Part shown: positions 27,173 through 33,583 of the stretch, piece after piece | Numbering within the stretch: position 1 is the stretch's first letter | Layout: every line of letters begins with the position of its first letter | From: a bacterium | GTDB taxonomy: Bacteria; Patescibacteriota; Microgenomatia; UBA1400; PJMF01 | Length of the DNA stretch: 33,583 bases | Assembly (NCBI GenBank): GCA_027620445.1 | Contig: JAQBYG010000007.1 | Coordinates: forward strand, 1 to 33,583 | Reading direction: 5' to 3' | Notes under the pieces: model-generated | Database searches by the model: none | Told to the model about the DNA's origin: nothing | Seen by the model: the letters and a program-made list of their open reading frames with translations, nothing else | Program-made: the position numbers and the translations under genes

Positions 27173-27644
27173 CGCTAACTGCATTTTCTGCCAAATTGTA
27201 GAAAACAACATGCCCTCACACAAAATTTGGGAAAGTGAGTCGCACCTGGCCTTCCTCTCAATTTTTCCAAATACAGAAGGATTTACCGTTGTCATTCCCA
27301 AAACTCATCTTGGGAGCAATCCATTTGAACAGTCCGATGCTGCTTTACACGAACTGATATCTGCTACCAAACAAGTTGCAAATATTCTGGTTGAGTTCTT
27401 TCCCGATATCTCTCGCTGCGGTATGTTCTTTGAGGGATTTGGGGTTGATCACCTCCATAGTAAGCTCTATCCCATGCATGGCACAGGAAACCTCGAGACC
27501 TGGAAAAAAATTGAGTCGGGGCCTATCGATACCTACTTTGAGACGTACCCAGGTTACCTGAGCTCTCACGACTCCCACCGCGCTCCAGACGACCAATTGG
27601 CGGAGTTAGCCAAAAGTATTAGAGCCTCTTACCAAAACGCGTAA
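27165..27644 (+). CDS. HIT-family nucleotide hydrolase/transferase
   Basis: A 159-residue histidine-triad protein. CIFCQIVENNMPSHKIWES is the usual N-terminus with the CxxC-type zinc pair, and PNTEGFTVVIPKTH is the central sheet. The active site reads VDHLHSKLYPMHG, so the triad H-x-H-x-H has Lys in the third place while the middle nucleophilic His is kept. HIT proteins act on nucleoside phosphoramidates, dinucleoside polyphosphates or adenylated products. The frame opens upstream, but ATG 27165 starts the family N-terminus and overlaps the DHH stop (ATGGATAA). Confidence 0.88.
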   Translation: MDNANCIFCQIVENNMPSHKIWESESHLAFLSIFPNTEGFTVVIPKTHLGSNPFEQSDAALHELISATKQVANILVEFFPDISRCGMFFEGFGVDHLHSKLYPMHGTGNLETWKKIESGPIDTYFETYPGYLSSHDSHRAPDDQLAELAKSIRASYQNA

Positions 27645-27651
27645 CTGGCGT

Positions 27652-27657
27652 TATAAT
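27652..27657 (+). promoter_or_regulatory. -10 element of rpsU
   Basis: A perfect TATAAT 9 bases before ATG 27667. The -35 is not evident. It predicts a leader of only a few bases. Confidence 0.5.
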
Positions 27658-27666
27658 AGCCACCTT

Positions 27667-27915
27667 ATGCCAATCATAATTCGAGCAAAAAAGAGTGATA
27701 GTGTTCACGACCTTATTAAACGCTTCAAAAAAGCGGTTACACAAACCGACATAGTGCAAATTGCCAAAGACGGCATGTACTTTGTCAAACCGTCAAAGAA
27801 GCGAGCAATAAAGCGTATCGAGAAAAACCGTCTACGACGAAGAGCCCTCAGTCTCAAACGCATGAAAAACGTTTCTCCCGTTGCTCTGCAAAGAATCAAA
27901 GAGCGACTCGGTTAA
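27667..27915 (+). CDS. rpsU: Small ribosomal subunit protein bS21
   Basis: An 82-residue, strongly basic protein. SVHDLIKRFKKAV matches the conserved first helix of bS21, and YFVKPSKKRAIKR matches the F-Y-E-K-P-S-x-x-R-x-R segment. A long basic tail (RLRRRALSLKRMKN) follows. bS21 binds near the 3' end of 16S RNA and helps mRNA recruitment. No Shine-Dalgarno is seen before its ATG. The gene is alone on this strand and is followed 5 bases later by the end of a convergent gene. Confidence 0.9.
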   Translation: MPIIIRAKKSDSVHDLIKRFKKAVTQTDIVQIAKDGMYFVKPSKKRAIKRIEKNRLRRRALSLKRMKNVSPVALQRIKERLG

Positions 27916-27920
27916 TTCCC

Positions 27921-28406
27921 TTATTTTCTTCTAGTTTTAACTTTTGCCGCGACAGAAAATTCCCACTGGTCACCATCACTGGTGTCAAAACTTTTGGAGT
28001 TGGTAAGTTGAAAGTAATTCAGCAGGTGATTGCTCAAGGTCTCTTCGAGCTCCTTCTTTTGTGCAGAAAGCTCGGCAATTGAGTTGCGGATGGCCACCGT
28101 TTGTGGACTCGCAAGCAATCGAGCTTTTTCTTCTTTCACTTGTGCAGACTTCTGCTGCGCAATCTCATCAGCTTCCGAGAGACGAGCATCATTTTCGTAC
28201 ACTGATCGCAAACTTTCTCGCTTGAGCTTCAGCTCTTCAGCCACTCGTTCTGACTCCAACGCGTTGCGCTCAATGACGCTTTGGAGGTTTGTTAAAGAGT
28301 CAGCAAGGTCATCTGATTGCCCGACTTCGTCGAGTGAAGTACCGGAATCGGTCGAAGCCAATGCTTCCTCTGCGAGGTCCTGTGCTGATTTCGTTTGCGC
28401 TGTCAT
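27921..28406 (-). CDS. Hypothetical coiled-coil protein
   Basis: A 161-residue acidic protein that I do not recognise. Residues about 40-130 are rich in Glu, Lys, Ala, Leu and Gln in a heptad-like arrangement (ESERVAEELKLKRESL, QKSAQVKEEKARLLA, AQKKELEETLSNHLL), so a long coiled coil is likely. The end (SDGDQWEFSVAAKVKTRRK) is basic. There is no signal peptide or membrane segment. It has a good ribosome site (AGAAAGGA) before the ATG and is divergent from pyruvate kinase. The start and codon pattern look real. Confidence 0.7.
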   Translation of the reverse strand: MTAQTKSAQDLAEEALASTDSGTSLDEVGQSDDLADSLTNLQSVIERNALESERVAEELKLKRESLRSVYENDARLSEADEIAQQKSAQVKEEKARLLASPQTVAIRNSIAELSAQKKELEETLSNHLLNYFQLTNSKSFDTSDGDQWEFSVAAKVKTRRK

Positions 28407-28447
28407 GGTGGTCCTTTCTGATCAATACACTCAACATAATCTTCTAC

Positions 28448-28476
28448 TTGAGAAGAACTGTCAACCATTGGATAAT
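28448..28476 (+). promoter_or_regulatory. Promoter of pyruvate kinase
   Basis: TTGAGA (28448-28453), 17 bases, then GATAAT (28471-28476), and 7 bases to ATG 28484. One of the clearest leaderless arrangements in the window. Confidence 0.6.
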
Positions 28477-28483
28477 GGGAACA

Positions 28484-29911
28484 ATGATATCCTTACCAAA
28501 ATCCACAAAAATCGTCGCGACCATTGGCCCAGCTACCGAAACTGAAGAAATTCTCGAGCAACTCATTCTCGCTGGCATGAACGTAGCACGCTTTAATACA
28601 AAGCACGGCACACCAGAGTGGCATCGCGAGCGCATCTTGCGCGTCAAAGCGGTGGCCCAACGTCTACAGGTCCCACTCGCTGTTCTAATTGACTTACAAG
28701 GCCCAGAGATTCGTATCCAAACTCCCGGAGAGCAACCACTGGAGATTTCCGAGAATGAGCACATCACCTTTAGCACAGTCCAACAAGGCGATGAAAAAAC
28801 AATCATTATCCCCCAAGAAGTCATTGATGCGGAACAAGAAGGCAACACGCTTATCATCGACGACGGACTCGGTGAATTTGTGATTATTGGTAAAGAAAGC
28901 GATTCATTGATTGCGGAAGCAAAAAATACCTGCACCATTGGAAATCGAAAATCACTCAACACTCCTGGCGTTGTCATCAACATGCCGCCACTCGTCCCAC
29001 AAGACTATGTGCATCTTGATGCGGCCACAAACGATATCGTGGAGTTTGTCGGACTGTCTTTTGTGCGCAGCGCCCAAGACATTCACAACCTGCGTGAAGA
29101 GCTACGAAAACGAAACCTGCAAGCAGACATAGTTGCCAAGATTGAGAATCAAGCAGCCTTAGACAACATCGATGAAATTGTTGCCGCTACAGATGTGGTG
29201 ATGGTTGCGCGCGGAGATCTTGGGGTAGAAGTGCCGTATGAAGAATTAACCCACTGGCAAAAAACAATCATTACTCTCTGCAGAGAAAAAGCAAAACCAG
29301 TTATTACTGCCACACAGATGCTCAAAACCATGATTAATTTTCCGTATCCATCCAGAGCGGAGGTGAGCGATGTAGCCAATGCGGTGTACGATGGCACCGA
29401 TGCTGTAATGCTGTCTGACGAAACAACTATTGGTAAGTATCCAGTCAAAGCTGTCGCAACGCAGGCAAAGATTGTTGCCTACAATGAGCAATTTGCGGTG
29501 CCTCCAATCATCCAGGTTCCAGATATAGATGTCAGTCACTGGGTGACGCATGCCGCCTCAATGCTGCTCAATACCTCAAGTGACCCAGCCAAAAGTCTTG
29601 TTATCCATAGGGTCATTTGTTTTTCAGAAACTGGCACCACTGCAAAGCAACTCATGCGCTTTCGACAAATTCGAAGTATCGATGTAGTCACTAATTCACA
29701 ACTAACATGCAATCAACTCAGCATGTTGTATGGCGTGCGACCTTGGTTGCTCTCGCTCGAAAATGAGAACTTATCGGATACCGAACAACTGGTTACCAAA
29801 TTAAAAGAACTCGGCATCGCGAAAAGTGGCGAAGTCACTCTACTCATTCATGGCTCGCACTGGAAACAACCTAGTCTCACTAATGTATTAAAAATAGTAA
29901 CAATTCCTTAG
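28484..29911 (+). CDS. pyk: Pyruvate kinase
   Basis: A 475-residue glycolytic enzyme making ATP and pyruvate from phosphoenolpyruvate. STKIVATIGPATE opens the barrel. Next are MNVARFNTKHG (usually RLNFSHG), LIDLQGPEIRI, and the metal/substrate strand VAKIENQAALDNIDEI. MVARGDLGVEVP, PVITATQMLKTMI and the family signature region PSRAEVSDVANAVYDGTDAVMLSDET follow (usually SGET). The C-terminal domain is complete. A longer frame starts at 28289 inside the divergent coiled-coil gene; I use ATG 28484 because MISLPKSTKIVATIGP is the family N-terminus and the promoter abuts it. With lactate dehydrogenase nearby it supports a fermentative end of glycolysis. Confidence 0.95.
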   Translation: MISLPKSTKIVATIGPATETEEILEQLILAGMNVARFNTKHGTPEWHRERILRVKAVAQRLQVPLAVLIDLQGPEIRIQTPGEQPLEISENEHITFSTVQQGDEKTIIIPQEVIDAEQEGNTLIIDDGLGEFVIIGKESDSLIAEAKNTCTIGNRKSLNTPGVVINMPPLVPQDYVHLDAATNDIVEFVGLSFVRSAQDIHNLREELRKRNLQADIVAKIENQAALDNIDEIVAATDVVMVARGDLGVEVPYEELTHWQKTIITLCREKAKPVITATQMLKTMINFPYPSRAEVSDVANAVYDGTDAVMLSDETTIGKYPVKAVATQAKIVAYNEQFAVPPIIQVPDIDVSHWVTHAASMLLNTSSDPAKSLVIHRVICFSETGTTAKQLMRFRQIRSIDVVTNSQLTCNQLSMLYGVRPWLLSLENENLSDTEQLVTKLKELGIAKSGEVTLLIHGSHWKQPSLTNVLKIVTIP

Positions 29912-29920
29912 GAGGAACAA

Positions 29921-30199
29921 ATGGCAAAACAAAAAGGGTTCTTTTCACTCATAACCGGCGTGGTACTTGGTGCCGCTGCTGCGTATCTTTCAAATGACAA
30001 GAACAGAGCCAAGACTAAAGCGGTGATTGCAAAAACAGCCGCTAAGGTAAAAAAAGCTGAGGCAGAGTACAAGAAAAATCCAACTGCATTCAAAAAAAAG
30101 GTGGTCGCTGAAAGCAAAAAAGTTGCAAAACGAACAGTCTCAAAAGCAAAAAAGTCTCTAGCGACGAAGACCAAGAAAAAGACGAGTAAAAAAGCTTAA
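29921..30199 (+). CDS. Small YtxH-like protein with lysine-rich tail
   Basis: A 92-residue protein. A short hydrophobic Gly/Ala-rich N-terminal segment (FFSLITGVVLGAAAAYL, about 7-23) recalls the glycine-zipper membrane anchor of YtxH-type proteins. A tail of Lys/Ala repeats resembling a histone H1 tail follows (AKVKKAEAEYKKNP, then AKKSLATKTKKK). A strong AGGAGG stands before its ATG, and it follows pyruvate kinase by 9 bases. A membrane-anchored basic tail could bind nucleic acid or anionic envelope polymers; that is a guess. Its TAA stop shares TTAA with the convergent gene. Confidence 0.75.
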   Translation: MAKQKGFFSLITGVVLGAAAAYLSNDKNRAKTKAVIAKTAAKVKKAEAEYKKNPTAFKKKVVAESKKVAKRTVSKAKKSLATKTKKKTSKKA

Positions 30200-30957
30200 T
30201 TCTCTCGAGATTTCATTAGCTCAGAAACTTTGGCGAGTTCGGCCGGTGTATTGATGCCAAGAGCTTCCTCAGCTTCGATATGTATGGTTGCAACTTTTTG
30301 TCCTTGATCGAAAGCAGCCTTGAGTAAATCAGTGAGATAGTACTCGTGTTGTGCATTAGTGTTTTCTAGCTTGGTAATATTTTCCCACAACCACTTGGCA
30401 GAAAAACAGAAGTAACTTGGATTAACTTCCGTGATTTGCTTTTCTTCTTCTGTGGCATCTTTGACCTCGACAATTCTGCCGACAGTCCCATCAGGATTAC
30501 GAATAACACGACCAAAGTTGATAAGCGCTTCTCGCCACCCAGAAAAATCCGGAACCTTGACCACACCAAGCGTCATGACAGCATCCTCCTCTTGATGCTT
30601 GGCTACCAATCGCTCAACCATGCGAGCTGACACCAACGGGTGGTCACCATACAAAGTCACAATCGTATCGGCCGTCCCCTGCAGCGACTCACGCGCACAG
30701 CCTACAGCGTGCCCCGTACCGAGCTGCTCGGCCTGCAGAACGTAGTGAAAATCTGGACCCAAGTACTCTTTGACCATCTCAGCTTTTGAACCGACGATAA
30801 TTGTCGGTGGTTGAGAAAGCGCCAATTTTTTTAGCTCTGCAACCAAGTAACCAACGATAGGCTTGCCGTTGAGTGGCGTTAGCACCTTTGGCAACTCACC
30901 GCCCATACGCTTGCCCAAGCCTCCAGCTAAAACAATGATTCTTACAGTATCGAGCAT
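30196..30957 (-). CDS. GlmU-like sugar-1-phosphate nucleotidyltransferase
   Basis: A 253-residue protein of the nucleotidyltransferase fold. The activation motif is VLAGGLGKRMGGELPKVL, then QAEQLGTGHAVGCA (the uridine-binding signature of GlmU) and YGDHPLVSARMV with the metal-binding Asp. EVNPSYFCF and NAQHEYYLTDLL are close to the GlmU uridylyltransferase pattern. It stops where GlmU's left-handed beta-helix acetyltransferase domain would begin, so it is at most the uridylyltransferase half. The frame opens at 30993 but the -35/-10 pair lies in that extension, so I use ATG 30957. N-acetylglucosamine 1-phosphate is the likely substrate, though another sugar 1-phosphate is possible. Confidence 0.85.
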   Translation of the reverse strand: MLDTVRIIVLAGGLGKRMGGELPKVLTPLNGKPIVGYLVAELKKLALSQPPTIIVGSKAEMVKEYLGPDFHYVLQAEQLGTGHAVGCARESLQGTADTIVTLYGDHPLVSARMVERLVAKHQEEDAVMTLGVVKVPDFSGWREALINFGRVIRNPDGTVGRIVEVKDATEEEKQITEVNPSYFCFSAKWLWENITKLENTNAQHEYYLTDLLKAAFDQGQKVATIHIEAEEALGINTPAELAKVSELMKSREN

Positions 30958-30964
30958 ATCGGCT

Positions 30965-30993
30965 ATTATCGCTTGCGTCCTGCCGAAAGGCAA
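30965..30993 (-). promoter_or_regulatory. Promoter of the GlmU-like gene
   Basis: On the minus strand TTGCCT (30993-30988), 17 bases, GATAAT (30970-30965), then 7 bases to ATG 30957. The -35 overlaps a TGCC-GAAA-GGCA palindrome (30981-30992). Confidence 0.6.
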
Positions 30994-31013
30994 GCTAGAG
31001 TCATCCGCTGGGG

Positions 31014-31019
31014 TATAAT
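31014..31019 (+). promoter_or_regulatory. -10 element of tRNA-Arg
   Basis: A perfect TATAAT 9 bases before the tRNA 5' end; no good -35 is seen. Confidence 0.45.
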
Positions 31020-31028
31020 AACTACGTT

Positions 31029-31102
31029 GCGCCAGTAGCTCAGCTGGATAGAGCAGCTGCCTTCTAAGCAGCAGGTCGTGAGTTCGAGTCTCGCCTGGCG
31101 CA
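31029..31102 (+). tRNA. tRNA-Arg (anticodon UCU)
   Basis: A complete cloverleaf: acceptor GCGCCAG/CTGGCGC with all seven pairs, D arm GCTC/GAGC, anticodon stem GCTGC/GCAGC with loop CTTCTAA (anticodon TCT), and T arm GTGAG/CTCGC with loop TTCGAGT. Discriminator A; CCA not encoded. One base separates it from the convergent membrane-protein stop. Confidence 0.97.
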
Positions 31103-31103
31103 C

Positions 31104-32459
31104 TTACTTTCCTCCATACCGCGACTCAATCAGCCAAGCATTGTTGTCATCTTTGAACTGCTCGACATACTGTTCGTGTGTCTGACTCCCCAACAAATAC
31201 TTGAGTGATCGATTGGCAACGAACAATCGCGGAATCAGTAAAAGCAAAGCAATAGCTAGCACAATGATTGGCCAAAACGATTCCTTGCGCCGAGAGAGCC
31301 AAACTAAAACGATAAGCAATCCAGAAATAAATCCGGCCAATGCATATCTTGTAGACGGCGGCGGCACAAACCACCAGATAGCTAATTGATTTATGGTGAA
31401 CAGAACAAGCAGCTGCAGCTGTCTATTTTGTCGAATTTGTTTGCGAATCACCACCAAGGCAACAGGCAATACTCCAAGCAAAGGCGAGGTGTAATCTTTG
31501 GTAAAAAAGAGATCGAGGAAAAATTGTGGAATAGCTTGCAAGCGTGCCAACACTAAGCCAGGTAGAGAATTGGAGCTGGTGAATGAGTCGAGCTCGCCAA
31601 CATGTTTTTCTATCGAGAAAAAGTACGAACCCGTATTTTGAAAAGCAAACAAGTAAAAGGGGAGAGCCAAGATTGGTAACACCAAAATAAATTGCGGCAG
31701 AGTGACCATAAATCCGAAGAGCATAAAGGGAAGTAGTAACAGCGAAAATCCCTTACTCGCTAATGTCGCTGAAAAACTGAGCGCCGCCAACAACGCAAAT
31801 TTTCGCTGTATCACTTGCTTTCTTGTGAGCAAACACTCCAAAAGAAACCAAAGTCCAGCTAGCTCGAATACCGCCTTGGCTACGTCTATATAAAAACTGG
31901 CCGACTGCCACGAGACAACTTGGAACACACTCACAGAGATCACTGCCAGTAGCGACCACTTGCGGGGAAGAAAAATGCGAGCAAGTTGGTACGTAGCTGC
32001 AATCAGGGTAAGTCCAAACCCAAACGCCACAAGCTTCGCCCCCAAACTCTCCCACAGCAAATAGCCAAGGGCAAAAATACTGTCGGCAAACAATGGATTT
32101 GCTGTCTGGTATAACTCTGGTTGATACGTAAATTGATGGTTTTCACTCAATAACTCAGCGATCGGTAAGTGGTACCAGAGCGCATCAAAACCTGATTCTG
32201 GCACAAACACCTGTAGCAGATGGAGTAACCAAATAAAGCTCAGCAACACAATGAGAGTCTTTTCAAACCGAGACAGTGAAAAACTGACTTTGCCAATCTG
32301 CCAGACAATAACGAACAATATTCCAAGAGGAAGCAACAAAAACACCCAGAGCCAAGAGTAAAAAAAACCAAAAAACCCCGCCAAGCTCGCAACTGCTCCG
32401 CAAGCCAACCAACTCATCACTAGTAATACTGTTAGTACTCGGCTTCTCAGCATAGACAC
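31104..32459 (-). CDS. Polytopic membrane protein, GT-C glycosyltransferase-like
   Basis: A 451-residue protein with about ten hydrophobic segments. After the first two membrane spans there is an extracytoplasmic loop with ESGFDALWYHLPIAELL (about 87-103). An acidic residue followed by YHLP in the first loop is typical of GT-C enzymes that use lipid-linked sugars, such as ArnT and PMT relatives. A second loop near 285-300 is hydrophilic (EKHVGELDSFTSSNSLPG), and VPPPSTRYALAG precedes the last spans. It probably transfers a sugar from a polyprenyl carrier to an envelope polymer or protein; the acceptor is unknown. The start is GTG 32459 or ATG 32453; TATTAT lies 8 bases before the GTG. Confidence 0.65.
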   Translation of the reverse strand: MSMLRSRVLTVLLVMSWLACGAVASLAGFFGFFYSWLWVFLLLPLGILFVIVWQIGKVSFSLSRFEKTLIVLLSFIWLLHLLQVFVPESGFDALWYHLPIAELLSENHQFTYQPELYQTANPLFADSIFALGYLLWESLGAKLVAFGFGLTLIAATYQLARIFLPRKWSLLAVISVSVFQVVSWQSASFYIDVAKAVFELAGLWFLLECLLTRKQVIQRKFALLAALSFSATLASKGFSLLLLPFMLFGFMVTLPQFILVLPILALPFYLFAFQNTGSYFFSIEKHVGELDSFTSSNSLPGLVLARLQAIPQFFLDLFFTKDYTSPLLGVLPVALVVIRKQIRQNRQLQLLVLFTINQLAIWWFVPPPSTRYALAGFISGLLIVLVWLSRRKESFWPIIVLAIALLLLIPRLFVANRSLKYLLGSQTHEQYVEQFKDDNNAWLIESRYGGK

Positions 32460-32466
32460 CGTAGTC

Positions 32467-32472
32467 TATAAT
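32467..32472 (+). promoter_or_regulatory. -10 element before the tRNA fragment
   Basis: TATAAT 10 bases before the tRNA-like fragment. It looks like the remaining promoter of a former tRNA gene. On the other strand the same A/T run gives TATTAT, 8 bases before the GTG of the membrane-protein gene. Confidence 0.4.
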
Positions 32473-32482
32473 ACTCCAATCT

Positions 32483-32512
32483 GGTGGTATTAGCTCAGTT
32501 GGTTAGAGCGTC
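32483..32512 (+). pseudogene. Truncated tRNA 5' half (tRNA-His-like)
   Basis: Thirty bases matching the 5' part of the tRNA-His gene at 33074-33103. GGTG is shared, then 3 substitutions in the acceptor arm, then 22 identical bases covering the D arm to the first anticodon-stem bases (32491-32512 equals 33082-33103). Beyond this point there is no anticodon loop, T arm or complementary acceptor strand. It cannot fold as a tRNA. Confidence 0.85.
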
Positions 32513-32532
32513 AAGAATCCGCAGAGAGGTAC

Positions 32533-32561
32533 TTTAACATTTTTACTCGGTCATTTACAAT
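32533..32561 (+). promoter_or_regulatory. Possible promoter of the HNH gene
   Basis: TTTAAC (32533-32538), 17 bases, then TACAAT (32556-32561), 8 bases before ATG 32570. It has the same short spacing as the other genes. Confidence 0.35.
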
Positions 32562-32569
32562 CAAATTGG

Positions 32570-33070
32570 ATGCCACAAATCCCATGCTTGATTTGCAATA
32601 AGGACTTTTATGTAAAGCCAAGTCATCAAAAACTTGGATGGGGCAAATTTTGCTCGGTCAAATGCAGAAGCATCGGTCAACTCAAGGGAAAACAAGTGCA
32701 TTGCAAAATTTGCAGCAAGAAAACATACAAGTCTCCTGCTCAACTAAAGCACTCAAAAAGCGGAAATTTCTTTTGCTGTAAATCGTGTCAGACTAAATGG
32801 CGAAACACTTTTTTTCTTGAAGAGAAGCACCCGAACTGGAAGACAGGGGTGCGCACATATCGCAATATCCTGCTTAGAACAAATGAAGATCGTGCTTGCG
32901 TTAGTTGCGAACTGAGAGACATAAGATTGTTATCAGCTCACCATGTCGATCATAATCGCAAAAACAATACTGCATCAAATCTAATTTGGCTTTGCTTTAA
33001 TTGCCATTACCTCCTGCATCATGACAAAGATTTTGAAAAGTCCTTGCTGTTACAATATACGAGTAAATAA
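32570..33070 (+). CDS. HNH homing-type endonuclease
   Basis: A 166-residue protein. The N-terminal half carries zinc-type cysteine pairs (CLICNKDF, FCSVKC, CKICSKKTY, FCCKSCQTKW), as found in the DNA-binding parts of homing endonucleases. HPNWKTG (about 84-90) is a motif shared with phage and intron HNH enzymes. The C-terminal HNH nuclease has CVSCELRD, AHHVDHNRKNN with the catalytic His, ASNLIWLCFNCH with the Asn and structural Cys pair, and ends LLHHDKDF. It sits between the two copies of the tRNA 5' half. The gene looks intact and AT-richer than its neighbours, which fits a recent mobile origin. The cleavage site is presumably the tRNA sequence, not shown. Confidence 0.88.
   Translation: MPQIPCLICNKDFYVKPSHQKLGWGKFCSVKCRSIGQLKGKQVHCKICSKKTYKSPAQLKHSKSGNFFCCKSCQTKWRNTFFLEEKHPNWKTGVRTYRNILLRTNEDRACVSCELRDIRLLSAHHVDHNRKNNTASNLIWLCFNCHYLLHHDKDFEKSLLLQYTSK
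33048..33056 (+). promoter_or_regulatory. Extended -10 promoter of tRNA-His
   Basis: TGTTACAAT ends 17 bases before the tRNA. It lies inside the last codons of the HNH gene, so the element may supply the tRNA's promoter. Confidence 0.35.
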
Positions 33071-33073
33071 TTT

Positions 33074-33148
33074 GGTGCTTGTAGCTCAGTTGGTTAGAGC
33101 GTCGCTCTGTGGCAGCGAAGGTCGCGAGTTCAAATCTCGTCAGGCACC
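33074..33148 (+). tRNA. tRNA-His (anticodon GUG)
   Basis: Acceptor GTGCTTG pairs with CAGGCAC, with the extra G at position -1 (33074) facing C73 (33148), the tRNA-His identity pair. The D arm is GCTC/GAGC, the anticodon stem TCGCT/AGCGA carries loop CTGTGGC (anticodon GTG), and the T arm is GCGAG/CTCGT with loop TTCAAAT. No full CCA is encoded. The last nine bases overlap the end of the convergent recombinase gene. Confidence 0.96.
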
Positions 33149-33583
33149 CATTGCGGGATTTTCAGATAAAAATAACTTGAATTGCTCCGAATTATCAACG
33201 CTTTCAAGAGGTTCAAACGCTTTCGCAGCGTTGCTAACAGTTTCTGCGATCTCATTTACCATTTTGAGCGGTCTTTTAAGCTCTATATCTAGAACGTGAT
33301 TGGTGAGGGTGAGGTTCGAGCCAAGATAGGCAATAATCTCTCGACGCTTATGATCATCTGCGTCAGCAAAAGCAGCGCAAGCAGTAACCGCAAAACTGAG
33401 GTCTTGATCTAGCTCTTGGATGCGTTCATTCACGCGAGAGTCAATGCCATCCAGCACCTTCTTGCGAACCTCCTTTGTTTGTTCTAGCTCACTTAGTTTT
33501 CGTTGATAAAACTCCTCAGGCAACTTTCCCTCAAGATATTTTTCAACCAATGTATCTAGTTGCTCGATGCTTTCATCGTAGTT
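33140..33583 (-). CDS. Serine recombinase, C-terminal part (runs off right edge)
   Basis: The last 147 residues of a protein that continues beyond 33583. A coiled-coil-rich stretch (EKYLEGKLPEEFYQRKLSEL, residues shortly after the edge) is followed by KRREIIAYLGSNLTLTNHVLDIELKRPLK. That combination closes many large serine recombinases, where a Lys-Arg-x-Ile-x-x-x-Leu-Gly-Ser-Asn-Leu segment is common. The catalytic resolvase domain would be outside the window. Its stop (TGA, 33140-33142) and last codons lie inside the tRNA-His 3' end. This is the expected place for an integrase of an island inserted at a tRNA. The exact family cannot be proven from the tail alone. Confidence 0.7.
   Translation of the reverse strand, partial: NYDESIEQLDTLVEKYLEGKLPEEFYQRKLSELEQTKEVRKKVLDGIDSRVNERIQELDQDLSFAVTACAAFADADDHKRREIIAYLGSNLTLTNHVLDIELKRPLKMVNEIAETVSNAAKAFEPLESVDNSEQFKLFLSENPAMGA

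Larger units (their letters stand above)
32483..33103 (+). mobile_element. HNH mobile element flanked by a direct repeat of a tRNA 5' half
   Basis: Two copies of a tRNA 5' half lie 591 bases apart and bracket a segment containing little except an HNH endonuclease gene. The right copy is part of an intact tRNA-His; the left copy is a dead fragment. This looks like insertion of a homing-type element into a tRNA gene, with the 5' half restored by the element. The insertion mechanism is inference. Confidence 0.6.

Noticed and set aside
32483-33148. Group I intron in a split tRNA
   Set aside because: The downstream tRNA-His is complete with its own 5' half, and the upstream fragment's acceptor arm has no partner, so splicing would not give a better tRNA.

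Overview
The window reads as a chromosome segment of a small-genome bacterium, most likely a member of the Candidate Phyla Radiation (Patescibacteria). The signs are very tight packing, overlapping stop codons, a class I (archaeal-type) lysyl-tRNA synthetase, a two-subunit transketolase, fermentative lactate dehydrogenase and pyruvate kinase, HNH mobile DNA in a tRNA locus, and promoters lying almost on top of start codons. I cannot fix the phylum from sequence alone. TGA acts as a stop: it is used in the start/stop overlaps at 1446-1448 and 18553-18555.

Layout. (1) 1-2618, minus strand: an alpha-glucan cluster of a GT4 glucan-synthase-like glycosyltransferase, a GH57 amylase and the N-terminus of a GH15 glucoamylase that runs off the left edge. 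(2) 2680-3677: an IS30-family element with 15-bp inverted repeats, sitting between divergent genes, its transposase cut by an in-frame TGA. (3) 3733-7439: split transketolase, L-lactate dehydrogenase, convergent mutM/fpg, tRNA-Lys(UUU). (4) 7482-9173: a membrane protein with a C-terminal LytR_C-like domain. (5) 9258-15545: a complete F1Fo ATP synthase operon, atpBEFHAGDC, then greA and a strong terminator. (6) 16171-26085: lysS (class I) fused to a B3/4 editing-type domain, an HD hydrolase, serS, secA, prs, then a T-box riboswitch and proS. (7) 26297-30957: DHH phosphoesterase, HIT protein, bS21, a coiled-coil protein (minus), pyruvate kinase, a lysine-rich YtxH-like protein and a GlmU-like nucleotidyltransferase (minus). 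(8) 31029-33583: tRNA-Arg(UCU), a polytopic GT-C-like protein (minus), a duplicated tRNA 5' half next to an HNH endonuclease gene, tRNA-His(GUG), and the C-terminus of a large serine recombinase whose last codons lie in the tRNA-His 3' end.

Together the genes describe a fermentative lifestyle: stored or scavenged glucan, sugar-phosphate interconversion by transketolase, pyruvate kinase, lactate formation, and an ATP synthase that keeps the usual proton-type c-ring residues. The rest is core information processing.

The most unusual items are the LysRS-B3/4 fusion; an ATP synthase delta subunit made of two tandem C-terminal domains with no N-terminal domain; a T-box in front of proS; an HNH element flanked by a repeated tRNA 5' half; an LDH whose NAD-selecting Asp is replaced by Gly-Arg-Ser; and a recurring arrangement of -10 boxes 3-11 bases before the start codon, predicting leaderless mRNAs.
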